A stretch of 64,000 nucleotides of DNA from Flavobacterium sp. YJ01 (GCF_029320955.1 NZ_CP119757.1:4340001-4404000); one strand, 5' to 3'. Shown: positions 1 to 8,770, counted from the first letter of the stretch. Program-made: numbers and translations. The notes: generated from the sequence alone by a model not told the origin.

Positions 1-82
1 TTGGAAAATGCTCAAGAAGTTTGTCAATGATCATTTTGCATTGCCATTCTTCTTGAACATTTGTTTTAAAAACTTCAATCAT
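1..82 (-). CDS. Unknown protein, N-terminal 27 codons only (runs off the left edge)
   Basis: An ATG whose first base is 82 opens a minus-strand frame that stays open to the window edge. It reads MIEVFKTNVQEEWQCKMIID and then KLLEHFP. The start lies 13 bases after the stop of the DoxX-like gene on the same strand, so the two are probably cotranscribed. The fragment is too short to assign a family. Similar short flavobacterial proteins exist, but I cannot name one. The coding call rests on the open frame, the normal amino-acid mix and the operon spacing. Confidence 0.55.
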   Translation of the reverse strand, partial: MIEVFKTNVQEEWQCKMIIDKLLEHFP

Positions 83-95
83 AAAGTTTTGTTTT

Positions 96-476
96 TTAGA
101 GCGCTATGTTTTTATAACGCTGTATTTTATGATATGTTATGTAAGAAGCAACAAGAACAGCCAGAACAATCAAAGGGAAAAAAGATTGAAAATTGATTCC
201 GTCTACAGCGAAATGGCTAATTGATGCAAAGATGAAATCGAATGCAAATCCGGCATAAGCCCATTCTTTAATTCGTCCTGGAACTTGCGGAATAATTAGT
301 GCTAAAACGCCAAGTATTTTAAATACGACTAAGGCATTACCGAAATATTCCGGATAACCAAGATGTCTGATTCCTTCTTTAGCCATTTCTGATTGAGAAG
401 TTAAAGCTGGCATAACGCCTTCGAATAAAAAAATAAGGATTGTAGTTGTCCAGAAAATGATTTTGGTTGTTTTCAT
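96..476 (-). CDS. DoxX-like small integral membrane protein
   Basis: This 126-residue protein has four hydrophobic segments, near residues 6-25, 48-64, 70-90 and 98-115. The small size, four helices and the order of Pro, Lys and Gly around residues 38-66 fit the DoxX_2 (DoxX-like) family. That family is widespread in Bacteroidota and mostly has no proven function; related DoxX proteins belong to membrane redox complexes. It ends 13 bases before the partial gene at the window edge. No catalytic residue can be named, so the role beyond the inner-membrane location is unknown. Confidence 0.7.
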   Translation of the reverse strand: MKTTKIIFWTTTILIFLFEGVMPALTSQSEMAKEGIRHLGYPEYFGNALVVFKILGVLALIIPQVPGRIKEWAYAGFAFDFIFASISHFAVDGINFQSFFPLIVLAVLVASYITYHKIQRYKNIAL

Positions 477-627
477 GTAGATTAAATTTTAAATAGTTAT
501 TGGTTAATGTGTTACAAATGTACTATTCTTATTTTTTCATGAAATAGGTATTTACGACTATTTTAGGGGCATTTGGGACATTTGTTGATTTTAGATTTTA
601 GAAAATAGATTTTAGATTGAAAATAGT

Positions 628-696
628 TCTCGCAAAGACGCGAAGTCGCAAAGTTTACTTTTTAAGTTTTTTTTGTGACTTCGCGTCTTTGCGAGA
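628..696. repeat. Intergenic inverted repeat, perfect 20-bp arms (CGCAAAG family)
   Basis: TCTCGCAAAGACGCGAAGTC at 628-647 is matched exactly by its reverse complement at 677-696, leaving a 29-base T-rich loop. It lies between the convergent ends of neighbouring transcripts and closely resembles the tracts near 41.6 and 44.6 kb. It may act as a terminator-like hairpin, or it may be a dispersed repeat common in flavobacterial spacers. Confidence 0.8.
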
Positions 697-723
697 TATT
701 TGTGTAGTTGCTTAATTTAAAAT

Positions 724-1455
724 TTACGCCAACTGATAATTTGTAATCGTAAACAAATCTTCAAAACCCAATCTCGTGTAAATGCCTTTTCCTAAAGCCG
801 AAGCTTGCAATTGTGCATAATCACATTTAGCATCGATTGCTTCGTTGATTGCAAATTTCATGATTTCTTCTGCAAAACCTCTTTTTCGCATTTCTGGAAC
901 AACGCCGACACCGTGAATTCCCATTGTTTTTTCGGTTTGAAAAAGCGTTAAGGTTCCAATTGCTTTTCCTTCAAAATGAACTAAATAAAACTTTGCATTT
1001 TCGTAATTATTGACTAAAGTTTCTTTACTGATTACATAACTAAAAGACAGCGGATAAATATCTGACCAAGTTTTGGCATCTTCTTTATTTAAAACTCTTT
1101 TGAAAGTAAGATTGTTTTGAAGTGGAAATTTTTCTTCTAGTTTTAAAGCCATTGCTACAAGCTGAATTCGGATATGAAAGCCATTTTTCTCAAAAAGATC
1201 TTTAGAATTGCTTCCGAAAATATCCCAATACGGAACAACCAAACCTGGATTTTTCTCCATGATTTCCTGAATTAGAGGAAAATTTTCTTCGGTAATATCT
1301 TCTCTAGACCATAATCTATTTGGCCAGCCCGAATTTTTGATTTGAGAAAACTCAAAAGGATCATTTTTATGATAAGAAAGGAGAGGAATGGCAACGGTTT
1401 TCCAAAGAGTGGTAAGATTGTCAATATTGTCTTTTATAAGTTCTATATTGGTCAT
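724..1455 (-). CDS. GNAT family N-acetyltransferase
   Basis: The 243-residue protein carries a C-terminal GNAT fold from about residue 115. Motif A, the acetyl-CoA pyrophosphate loop, is visible as VVPEMRKRGFAEEI near residues 185-198, and motif B-like GKGIYTRLGF lies near 222-231. The first 110 residues are less conserved and may bind substrate. Family members transfer an acetyl group from acetyl-CoA to an amine; the acceptor here cannot be predicted. It lies 71 bases downstream of the Crp/Fnr gene on the same strand, so cotranscription is possible. Confidence 0.8.
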   Translation of the reverse strand: MTNIELIKDNIDNLTTLWKTVAIPLLSYHKNDPFEFSQIKNSGWPNRLWSREDITEENFPLIQEIMEKNPGLVVPYWDIFGSNSKDLFEKNGFHIRIQLVAMALKLEEKFPLQNNLTFKRVLNKEDAKTWSDIYPLSFSYVISKETLVNNYENAKFYLVHFEGKAIGTLTLFQTEKTMGIHGVGVVPEMRKRGFAEEIMKFAINEAIDAKCDYAQLQASALGKGIYTRLGFEDLFTITNYQLA

Positions 1456-1526
1456 TGTGATAACGGTTTTGAATTATAAAGCAAAGATAAATTTGATCTC
1501 CCAGAAAAACCTTTACATATGTTGAT

Positions 1527-2132
1527 TTACAAATCTTTTTCCAGATTTTTTCTGATTCGGCTTAACTGTGTTGGCGTGATTCCTAAATGAGAAGCGATAT
1601 GTAATAACGGCACGCGATCGGCAATAGTTGGATGTTTTTGTAGAAGGCTGACATATCTTTCGGTTGCGTTTTGCATGACAAGCGCGACTTCTCTTTGTTC
1701 TTTATCAATAATCCAGTTTTTTTCTAAATGAGCAATATAAAAGTTTTTAAGATCTTCATTTTCATTGATTAATGAAACGTATTTTTTATAATTAAGATTG
1801 ATGATAATGGAGTCTTCCAAGGCTTCAATTGTAAAATTAGAAGGCGATTGCAGCATTAATGAAACTTTAGAACCTGCAAAATAATTTTCCATAAAAAGAT
1901 TTTTGTTATAGAAATTCCCCTGCTGATCTGTGATAAAAGCTCTTAAAATACCTTTTGCAACGAAATGAAGATTTTTAGCGATTTCTCCATTTTCTAATAA
2001 TTTTTCTCCTTTTTTAAGGGTTTGAAATTGTGCTATGTTTTCAATCAATTTCCAAGAATTTTCAGAAATAGGATAGTAGTTGTCAATGGTCTGTTTTAGA
2101 TTGTTGAGGTATATTTCTGGATTGAAAGTCAT
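1527..2132 (-). CDS. Crp/Fnr-type transcription regulator
   Basis: I start the gene at the ATG giving MTFNPEIYL (201 residues). The longer frame, to 2171, begins inside a dispersed CGCGAAGACGCTAAGGC repeat and would add 13 residues unlike the family. Residues 20-115 form the cyclic-nucleotide-type beta-roll, with KKGEKLLENGE followed by HFVAKGILRAF. A C-terminal helix-turn-helix covers about 175-197 (LHIASHLGITPTQLSRIRK). The Arg and Glu that hold cAMP in Crp are not evident, nor are Fnr cysteines, so the effector is unknown. Such short regulators are numerous in Bacteroidota. Confidence 0.8.
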   Translation of the reverse strand: MTFNPEIYLNNLKQTIDNYYPISENSWKLIENIAQFQTLKKGEKLLENGEIAKNLHFVAKGILRAFITDQQGNFYNKNLFMENYFAGSKVSLMLQSPSNFTIEALEDSIIINLNYKKYVSLINENEDLKNFYIAHLEKNWIIDKEQREVALVMQNATERYVSLLQKHPTIADRVPLLHIASHLGITPTQLSRIRKNLEKDL

Positions 2133-2142
2133 AGATTGTTTT

Positions 2143-2310
2143 GGTTTTGCCGCGAAGACGCTAAGGCACAAAGTTTACTGCCACGAATTTCACGAATTTT
2201 CACGAATTATTTTTATAATTATTTCAAGAAAGAAAAAGAAATTAGTGAAAATTAGTGAAATTCGTGGCAAACAAAAAAACTTCGCGTCCTAGCGCCTTAG
2301 CGGCCAAAAC
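2143..2310. repeat. Nested inverted-repeat tract
   Basis: Outer arms near 2143-2178 (CCGCGAAGACGCTAAGGC) and 2278-2310 (CGCGTCCTAGCGCCTTAGCGG) are roughly complementary. Inner arms GCCACGAATTTCACGAATTT at 2180 and its near complement ending at 2268 match at 23 of 24 positions. The tract sits between the Crp/Fnr start and the efflux operon terminator and belongs to the CGCGAAGACG dispersed family of flavobacteria. Confidence 0.75.
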
Positions 2311-2313
2311 TAA

Positions 2314-2349
2314 AAAACGCCATGAAACCCAAAGGTCTCACAGCGTTTT
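2314..2349 (-). terminator. Rho-independent terminator of the TetR-linked efflux operon
   Basis: On the minus strand, GAAAACGC at 2343-2350 pairs with GCGTTTT at 2314-2320, and an inner TGAGACC/GGTTTCA stem extends the hairpin. It is followed by a T-rich run (2311-2317 read in reverse). It lies 41 bases beyond the outer-membrane factor gene. Confidence 0.7.
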
Positions 2350-2390
2350 CATCTCAAAAAATAAATAATTAACGGGTAATGTAACAGGTA

Positions 2391-3809
2391 TTATTTCCAG
2401 CCTCCGCCTAGAGCGCGGTACAAATCGGTATTGGCTGTAAGTTGTTGTCTTTTTAAATCTGCTAATTCTAGTTCGCTTTGCAATAGATTTGCTTGTGCTG
2501 TTAAAACTTCTAGATATTCGGCTAATCCATTTTTGAATAATAAATTGGCATTTTTAATTGCTTGTTGTAACGTTTTTACTTTTTCTTTTAAGAAAGTTTC
2601 CTGTTGCTGTAATTTCTCTACTTTAACCAAAGCATCCGAAACTTCTCTCACAGCAACCAAAACAGATTGTCTAAAAGCTAAAACTGCTTTTTCTCTTTCC
2701 GCGACAGCGATATTATATTGCGTTCTTACTCTTTTGTTGTTTAAAAGAGGTTGTGTTAAACCACCTGCAACAGTTCCGAACAATGAAGCCGGAATATTGA
2801 ACCAATTGCTGGTTTCGAAAGAGTTTAATCCGCCTTGCGCTGTAATTCTTAGAGCCGGATATAAATCCGCTTTTGTGATTCCTACGTTTGCGTTTGCAGC
2901 TTTAAGAGCCAATTCGGCACTTTTTACATCTGGTCTTCTGCTTACTAATGTAGAAGGAACTCCGATTGCGTTATTATTTTTAACTTCAATTGCGCTTAAA
3001 CGAACAGATCTTTCTTTTGAATTTGGAAAAGAACCTGTTAACACACTCAAAGCATTTTCCTGAATCGCAATGTTTTGTTCCAATAACGGAATCAATTGCG
3101 CTGAGTTTAATTTCTGTGCTTCCGATTGTTGAATTGCTAAGTTTGTTACCTGACCAGCATCGTATTTTAATTTGATAATATTGGTTGTACTATCATTTAA
3201 ACGAAGATTTTGTCTCGCAATATCCAATTGCGCATCCAACATCAAAAGATTATAATATCCTCTAGAAACATTGGCAACAATATTGGTCTGCAATGCTTTT
3301 TTTACTTCTTCAGATTGAAGATATCCTGCATAAGCCCCTTTCTTTTGGTTTCTGATCTTTCCCCAAATATCAGCCTCCCAAGAAAGAGAAGCTCCAGCAG
3401 AATAGTCGTCAATATGTTTAGCACCAATTGCCTGATTTAAGTTCAATCCCGTGAAACTATTGTCAGACGGATTGCTTGTACTTGCGTTTATAAATAAGTT
3501 AACCTGAGGCACATTTCCCCATTTTGACTGTGTAAAACGGTATTGCGCAATTTCGATGTTCTTTTCGGCAATCTGCAAGTCGTTGTTTCTTGCAACGGCG
3601 CTGTCAATTAATTTTATAATATCTTTTTCTGTAAAGAAATTTTTCCACTCCACATCGGCAATACTAGTTGTATCACTCGAAACCGATGCATTCCTGAAAT
3701 TCTCAGGAAATGCATCTTTTGGAGTTTCAATATCCTTAGAGACTTTACAGGATATTAAGGTCGTGATCAGAATGGCGAAGGTCACGATTTTGGTTATATG
3801 ATTTTTCAT
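2391..3809 (-). CDS. RND efflux outer-membrane factor, NodT/OprM-type lipoprotein
   Basis: The 472-residue protein begins with a lipoprotein signal whose lipobox is TLIS-C (Cys21). Two outer-membrane-efflux repeats follow, with coiled-coil segments around residues 65-290 and 295-465. The C terminus LYRALGGGWK is typical of the NodT family. It should form the TolC-like channel through the outer membrane for the pump and adaptor encoded upstream. It is the last gene of the operon, 202 bases after the small ORF, and that gap is filled by an inverted-repeat element. A terminator follows. Confidence 0.9.
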   Translation of the reverse strand: MKNHITKIVTFAILITTLISCKVSKDIETPKDAFPENFRNASVSSDTTSIADVEWKNFFTEKDIIKLIDSAVARNNDLQIAEKNIEIAQYRFTQSKWGNVPQVNLFINASTSNPSDNSFTGLNLNQAIGAKHIDDYSAGASLSWEADIWGKIRNQKKGAYAGYLQSEEVKKALQTNIVANVSRGYYNLLMLDAQLDIARQNLRLNDSTTNIIKLKYDAGQVTNLAIQQSEAQKLNSAQLIPLLEQNIAIQENALSVLTGSFPNSKERSVRLSAIEVKNNNAIGVPSTLVSRRPDVKSAELALKAANANVGITKADLYPALRITAQGGLNSFETSNWFNIPASLFGTVAGGLTQPLLNNKRVRTQYNIAVAEREKAVLAFRQSVLVAVREVSDALVKVEKLQQQETFLKEKVKTLQQAIKNANLLFKNGLAEYLEVLTAQANLLQSELELADLKRQQLTANTDLYRALGGGWK

Positions 3810-3860
3810 TTAGTTTTTTATTAAAATTCCTTTAACCCGTTTGGGTGTAATTTTTTTTGA

Positions 3861-3992
3861 AACACATAGAGACATAGTTTTTTGCAGATTTAAAAAGGCG
3901 TTTCACTTACATAAATGCACATAGTTCTATGTGTGGAAACTAGTTTCTTCTAATCTCTTTTTTTGACACAAAAATCTATGTTTCTATGTGTT
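3861..3992. repeat. 132-bp ACACATAG inverted-repeat element, copy 1
   Basis: The ends AACACATAGAGACATAG (3861-3877) and CTATGTTTCTATGTGTT (3976-3992) are complementary at 16 of 17 positions. Inside is a second palindrome CACATAGTTCTATGTG at 3918-3933. A second copy at 34053-34186 has the same orientation and shares the internal GGCGTTTCAC and GAAACTAGTTTCTTC blocks. Both copies lie inside RND efflux operons. No ORF is carried, so a non-autonomous MITE-like element or an mRNA-folding element is possible. Confidence 0.75.
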
Positions 3993-4011
3993 TAATTTTT
4001 TTCTCAACAGA

Positions 4012-4125
4012 TTATATCTCTGTACAAGTATCTTTTCTGGTTTCAAGATCTTTTGAGATTCTGTATGATATATATCCGATGCCAAATATGATGGCTACAA
4101 GAATGGTTGTGATATAGTTTTCCAT
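4012..4125 (-). CDS. 37-residue single-span membrane protein behind the RND pump
   Basis: An ATG three bases after the pump's stop codon opens a frame of 37 residues, MENYITTILVAIIFGIGYIS then YRISKDLETRKDTCTEI. Residues 4-20 form one hydrophobic helix, and the tail is charged and contains one cysteine. The three-base spacing suggests translational coupling with the pump. In enterobacteria the 49-residue membrane protein AcrZ binds the pump AcrB; by position and topology this could be an analogous subunit, but no sequence similarity is claimed. A chance ORF cannot be excluded. Confidence 0.5.
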   Translation of the reverse strand: MENYITTILVAIIFGIGYISYRISKDLETRKDTCTEI

Positions 4126-4128
4126 ATT

Positions 4129-7100
4129 TTATTTTTCTTCATTATGAATTACAGCGACTGGTTTTCCGCTAAATTTTTCTTGTAAATGTTGGAATACTAT
4201 GAATAATACCGGAATAATAAATAATCCTAGAATTACCCCTGAAAGCATTCCGCCTGCCGCTCCAATACTGATAGAGTGATTTCCTTGGGCAGATGGACCT
4301 TTAGCGCCCATCATTGGTACAAGTCCAACTACGAAAGCAAGAGATGTCATGATGATTGGTCGCAAACGTAATTTTGCAGCTTCGATAGAAGCTTTGACCA
4401 AAGCCTGTCCTGATTTTCGTTTCTGAACCGCAAATTCCACAATCAAAATGGCATTTTTGGCGAGCAATCCGATCAGCATGACAAGAGCAACTTGTACGTA
4501 AATATTGTTTTCAATTCCAGCTAAACCAATAGCAACGAATACTCCAAAAATACCTGCAGGGATTGATAAGATTACTGCCAAAGGCAAAATGTAACTTTCG
4601 TACTGTGCAGCAAGTAGGAAATAAACGAATATCAAACACAGTAAGAATATTGTTGCAGATTGTCCTCCAGACGAAATCTCCTCACGTGTTTGGCCCGAGA
4701 ATTCAAACCCGTAACCTGCAGGTAATTGTTGTGCTGCTACTTCTTCAATCGCTTTAATGGCATCTCCTGAACTAAATCCAGGTTTTGGAATGGCATTAAT
4801 AGAAATTGAGTTAAATAAATTGTATCTAGAAGCGGTTTCAGAACCATAAATACGGGTTAGTTTTACTAAAGTATTTATTGGAACCATTTCGCCTGTTTTG
4901 TTTTTTACAAAAACTCTGTCAATTGCTGTTGGATCAGCTCTGTCTTCGATATCAGCCTGAACAACAACTCGGTAATATTTACCAAATCGGTTAAAGTCAG
5001 ATGCTTGCGCACTACCAAAGTAAGCCTGCATGGTTTGTAAAATGTCTTTTACATTAACACCCAATTGATTTGCTTTTTCGTCGTTAACTTCCAATTGCAA
5101 CTGCGGATAATCTGCTTTGAAAGAAGTAAAGGCAACTGCAATCTCAGGGCGTTTCATTAATTCGCCGATAAAGTTTTGAGAGATGCCACTGAATTTATCC
5201 AGTTTTCCTCCCGTTTTATCTTGTAAAACTAAATCTAAAGCCTCAACGTTACTAAATCCTGGAACAGTTGGGAAACTGAATACGAAGAAACTTCCTCCAG
5301 AAATACCGCCCAATTTACCACGAACCTGATTCATGATTTCGTCAATGTTTTTTACTTCTCCTCGTTCTTCGTTTGGTTTAAGCAATACGAATACAACAGC
5401 AGAAGATGGACTTGTAGAGTTTGTCAATAAGTTGAAACCTGAAATTGCTGTTACGAATCTTGAAGCATCTAAACCTCTTAATGTATTTTCAGCATCTGTC
5501 ATTACTTTTTGAGTTCCGTCAAGCGAAGTTCCTGAAGGCGTATTTACTGCAATCGCGATAAATCCTTGATCTTCTGTTGGAATAAATCCTGCAGGAGTGG
5601 TTTTCACTAATAAAACTGTTGCAAGAGTAATAGCAGCTAATCCGCCTAAACTCAACCATTTCTTTCTGATTAAGAATTTAATTCCACCAACATAACGATT
5701 CGTTAACGATTCGAAACTCGTGTTAAAAGCGGTAAAGAATTTGTCTTTAAATCCTTTTTTCTGATAAGGCGCATCGTGATCGTGAGCTCCGTGATTATCT
5801 TTTAAGAATAATGCCGCAAGCGCTGGACTTAATGTTAAGGCATTTACGGCCGAAATTACAATTGCAATTGCCATCGTAAAGGCAAACTGACGATAGAAAA
5901 CTCCTGTAGAGCCTTCCATAAAACCAACCGGCAGGAATACAGCAGCCATTACCAGCGTAATCGAGATAATAGCACCCGTTATTTCGTGCATTGCTTCATG
6001 GGTTGCGATTTTTGGAGACAAGCGTTTGTGCTCCATTTTCGCATGCACCGCTTCGACTACCACAATGGCATCATCGACCACAATACCAATCGCTAGAATT
6101 AATGCGAAAAGCGTTAAAAGGTTGATCGAAAATCCGAATAACTGCATGAAGAAGAACGTTCCTAAAATTGCTACAGGTACAGCAATAGCCGGGATTAATG
6201 TTGATCTAAAATCTTGCAAGAAGATAAATACCACAATAAATACCAGTATAAAAGCTTCTAATAATGTATGCTCAACTTGTTCGATAGATTGGTCAAGAGA
6301 TACTTTTGTACTATAGAAAATATTGTGTTTGATACCTTTTGGAAAATCTTTAGAAGCCTTTTCCATCATTTTGTTAATGGCAATCTGAATATCATTTGAG
6401 TTTGATCCAGCTAACTGAATAACCCCAATTACAATTCCTTTTTTACCATTTAAACGCGTTAAACTGTTGTAAGAATAAGCGCCAAGTTCAACTCTCGCTA
6501 CATCTTTTAAGCGAAGTACTGAACCATCTGCATTAGAACGTATAGCAATATTTTCATAATCTTCTGGTTTGGTTAATTTCCCTTTATATTTAATAACGTA
6601 TTCAAAAACTTCTTTGCTTCGCTCTCCAAATTTACCTGGAGCCGCTTCCAAACTTTTGTCTTGAATCGCTCCCATAACTTCGCTTGGCGTCACTTTATAA
6701 GTCGACATTTGCGTTGGATTCAACCAAACACGCATAGAGTAATCTTTTACACCACCAAAAATACTTGCAGAACCTACACCCGGAATACGTTTTAATTCCG
6801 GAATAATATTAATCTGTGCATAGTTGGCAACAAAAGTCTGATCGTATTTGGTTTCATCATCGGTGTACATACCAATTGCCATGATGAAACTGTTTTGCTG
6901 TTTCGCCGTAACAATACCTTGTTGTACAACCTCGGCAGGAAGTTGACTCGTTGCTTGAGCAACACGGTTTTGTACGTTTACCGCAGCTTGATCGGCATCA
7001 GTTCCTAGTTTAAAGAAAACGGTAATAGCCAAAGTACCGTCGTTACTGGCTGTAGAACTCATGTAAGTCATGTTTTCTACACCATTTATAGATTCTTCGA

Positions 7101-7293
7101 TAGAAGGTGCCACAGAACGTAAAACGGTTTCTGCGTTGGCTCCCGGATATACCGCCGTTACCAAAACCGATGGAGGCGCAATATCAGGAAACTGTTGTAA
7201 AGGCAGTTTAGTTAAACCAAGTACCCCTAAAATCACCAACAAAATGGAGATTACGGTGGCAAGTACTGGTCTTTGTATAAATATTTTGAACAT
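4129..7293 (-). CDS. RND drug-efflux pump, HAE1 (AcrB/MexB) type
   Basis: The 1054-residue protein has the AcrB layout: TM1 near residues 10-30, a large periplasmic loop, TM2-6 near 340-500, and a second half starting near 540. The proton-relay aspartates fall at 407 and 408 (IGIVVDDAIVVVEAV), the same numbers as in AcrB. The partner lysine is present in TM10 (IGLLAKNAILIVEF). It should export amphiphilic compounds by proton antiport from the inner membrane and periplasm. The gene starts 12 bases after the adaptor gene and belongs to the TetR-linked operon. Confidence 0.93.
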   Translation of the reverse strand: MFKIFIQRPVLATVISILLVILGVLGLTKLPLQQFPDIAPPSVLVTAVYPGANAETVLRSVAPSIEESINGVENMTYMSSTASNDGTLAITVFFKLGTDADQAAVNVQNRVAQATSQLPAEVVQQGIVTAKQQNSFIMAIGMYTDDETKYDQTFVANYAQINIIPELKRIPGVGSASIFGGVKDYSMRVWLNPTQMSTYKVTPSEVMGAIQDKSLEAAPGKFGERSKEVFEYVIKYKGKLTKPEDYENIAIRSNADGSVLRLKDVARVELGAYSYNSLTRLNGKKGIVIGVIQLAGSNSNDIQIAINKMMEKASKDFPKGIKHNIFYSTKVSLDQSIEQVEHTLLEAFILVFIVVFIFLQDFRSTLIPAIAVPVAILGTFFFMQLFGFSINLLTLFALILAIGIVVDDAIVVVEAVHAKMEHKRLSPKIATHEAMHEITGAIISITLVMAAVFLPVGFMEGSTGVFYRQFAFTMAIAIVISAVNALTLSPALAALFLKDNHGAHDHDAPYQKKGFKDKFFTAFNTSFESLTNRYVGGIKFLIRKKWLSLGGLAAITLATVLLVKTTPAGFIPTEDQGFIAIAVNTPSGTSLDGTQKVMTDAENTLRGLDASRFVTAISGFNLLTNSTSPSSAVVFVLLKPNEERGEVKNIDEIMNQVRGKLGGISGGSFFVFSFPTVPGFSNVEALDLVLQDKTGGKLDKFSGISQNFIGELMKRPEIAVAFTSFKADYPQLQLEVNDEKANQLGVNVKDILQTMQAYFGSAQASDFNRFGKYYRVVVQADIEDRADPTAIDRVFVKNKTGEMVPINTLVKLTRIYGSETASRYNLFNSISINAIPKPGFSSGDAIKAIEEVAAQQLPAGYGFEFSGQTREEISSGGQSATIFLLCLIFVYFLLAAQYESYILPLAVILSIPAGIFGVFVAIGLAGIENNIYVQVALVMLIGLLAKNAILIVEFAVQKRKSGQALVKASIEAAKLRLRPIIMTSLAFVVGLVPMMGAKGPSAQGNHSISIGAAGGMLSGVILGLFIIPVLFIVFQHLQEKFSGKPVAVIHNEEK

Positions 7294-7305
7294 TATTTCT
7301 TTTGA

Positions 7306-8454
7306 TTATTTTTTTTTAGTTACTTCGGCAACTTTAGTTGATTTCTCAGGTTGAATCGCTTGCCCATCCTGAAGTTTGTCAATACCGCTCATTACGATTT
7401 GATCACCCGTTTTTACGCCGTCTTTAATTAAATAATTGGTACCGCTTTTACCAACAACGGTAATTGGCATTTTAGTTACTTTGTTGTCTTTGCCTACAGT
7501 GAAAACAAATACTTTATCCTGCATTTCGATTGTAGCCGCTTGCGGAACTAAAATGGCATCGTCGTGGTTTAATCCTAAACGGATTCTTCCTGTGTTTCCA
7601 GAACGTAAAATTCCGTTTGCATTAGGGAAAGTTGCTCTAATCGTGATTGCTCCTGTTGTTTTATCAAACTGACCGTCAACCATATCGATTTTTCCTGTTT
7701 TTGGATAAGCGCTGTTATCCGCTAATATCAAAGTAACTGGAGGAAGTTTTTTAATTTTATCTCCTAATGAACTTCCAGCGTATTGTTCTTTAAAGTGAAT
7801 GAAATCCGTTTCACCTAAAGAGAAATAAGCAAATACTTCATGAACATCTGATAAAGTAGTAAGAGCCTCAACATCAGAAGCAGAAACTAAACTTCCTTGT
7901 TTTTTAGGCAGTCTTCCAATGTATCCGCTCACTGGAGCAGTTACGTTTGTATAGCCTAAATTAATTTTAGCAGAACCAACCATTGCTTTCGCTTGTTCGA
8001 TATTGGCAGCAGCAATTTTTTGAGAAGCTTTAGCTGTTTTTAATTGATAATCAGAAACTACTTTGTTTTGTACTAACGGAGTCAATTTATCAATTTCTAA
8101 ATTAGCATTGATCAAAGCTGCTTCTGCAGCATGAAGACTTGCTAATGCATTGTTTAACTGCTCACGGTACGGACGCTCATTGATTTTGAATAAAGTTTGT
8201 CCTTTACTTACATAAGCACCTTCGTCAACATAAATTCTGTCTAGGTTTCCGCTTACTTGTGGACGAATTTCGACATCAACAGTTCCTTGTATAGAAGCAG
8301 GATATTCAGCATCAGTAGTTGTATTGGCACTTGTGATTGCTAAAACTGGTAAAACCGGTGGTGGTGGAGCAGTAGGCGCTTGATTTTTGTCGCCACAGCT
8401 GCTTAATACTAAGGCCAGAATAAAACTGGTTATAATTACATTTTTCATTTTCAT
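7306..8454 (-). CDS. RND periplasmic adaptor (membrane fusion) lipoprotein, AcrA type
   Basis: I start at the ATG giving MKMKNVIITSFILALVLSSC (382 residues), because this yields a clean lipoprotein signal with Cys20. The frame remains open to 8595, but that extension runs through an operator-like repeat at 8535-8564 and is unlikely to be coding. The order is beta-barrel/lipoyl half (YVSKGQTLFKINERPY), a helical hairpin, the second lipoyl half (APVSGYIGRLPKKQGSLV), then beta-barrel and membrane-proximal domains. It bridges the pump and the outer-membrane channel. Repression by the upstream TetR is inferred. Confidence 0.9.
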   Translation of the reverse strand: MKMKNVIITSFILALVLSSCGDKNQAPTAPPPPVLPVLAITSANTTTDAEYPASIQGTVDVEIRPQVSGNLDRIYVDEGAYVSKGQTLFKINERPYREQLNNALASLHAAEAALINANLEIDKLTPLVQNKVVSDYQLKTAKASQKIAAANIEQAKAMVGSAKINLGYTNVTAPVSGYIGRLPKKQGSLVSASDVEALTTLSDVHEVFAYFSLGETDFIHFKEQYAGSSLGDKIKKLPPVTLILADNSAYPKTGKIDMVDGQFDKTTGAITIRATFPNANGILRSGNTGRIRLGLNHDDAILVPQAATIEMQDKVFVFTVGKDNKVTKMPITVVGKSGTNYLIKDGVKTGDQIVMSGIDKLQDGQAIQPEKSTKVAEVTKKK

Positions 8455-8534
8455 AGTGGTTTTAATTGGTTGAACATTTTCTCGGATAAAATTCTCTGGC
8501 ATTCTGGCATTCTCGGGATTCATATTTAATTGAA

Positions 8535-8564
8535 TTAAATTATCTAACATTGTTAAGTAAAAGT
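8535..8564. promoter_or_regulatory. TetR operator-like site 1
   Basis: The 30-bp block starts TTAAATTATCTAACATTGTT and continues AAGTAAAAGT. Its core TAACATTGTTA is a near palindrome. It lies about 80 bases upstream of the adaptor start. Four similar blocks occur nearby, at 8614, 8671, 8731 and 9377. Confidence 0.65.
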
Positions 8565-8613
8565 GCGCAAATTTCCATACAGTAAGCCTTTCCAATTCTA
8601 TTTCGAATCAGTA

Positions 8614-8643
8614 TTAAATTATCTAACGTTGTTAAGTTAAAGT
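8614..8643. promoter_or_regulatory. TetR operator-like site 2
   Basis: The block starts TTAAATTATCTAACGTTGTT and continues AAGTTAAAGT. It begins 79 bases from site 1 and differs from it at a few positions only. Confidence 0.65.
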
Positions 8644-8670
8644 CTAAAAAAAGAGCTTTTATTACCTTTA

Positions 8671-8700
8671 TTAAATTTTCTAACAGTGTTAAGCGAAAGT
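8671..8700. promoter_or_regulatory. TetR operator-like site 3
   Basis: The block starts TTAAATTTTCTAACAGTGTT and continues AAGCGAAAGT. It begins 57 bases from site 2. The core CTAACAGTGTTAG-like palindrome is the best formed of the series. Confidence 0.65.
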
Positions 8701-8730
8701 TATAAAAAAAAGGATTTTACATTATCCCGT

Positions 8731-8760
8731 TTAAATCATTTTACACTGTTAAGTAAAATT
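8731..8760. promoter_or_regulatory. TetR operator-like site 4
   Basis: The block starts TTAAATCATTTTACACTGTT and continues AAGTAAAATT. It begins 60 bases from site 3 and ends 11 bases before the end of the tetR-like coding region. Confidence 0.6.
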
Positions 8761-8770
8761 GAAAATTTTT

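Noticed and set aside
2133..2171. N-terminal extension of the Crp/Fnr gene
   Set aside because: It lies inside a dispersed CGCGAAGACGC repeat and has no similarity to the family; the downstream ATG fits better.
7070..7354. Long antisense frames across RND genes (also at 6026, 19652, 36288)
   Set aside because: They mirror conserved pump sequence on the other strand and have no start context or family features.
8455..8595. N-terminal extension of the adaptor gene
   Set aside because: It crosses operator site 1 and would hide the lipoprotein signal peptide.
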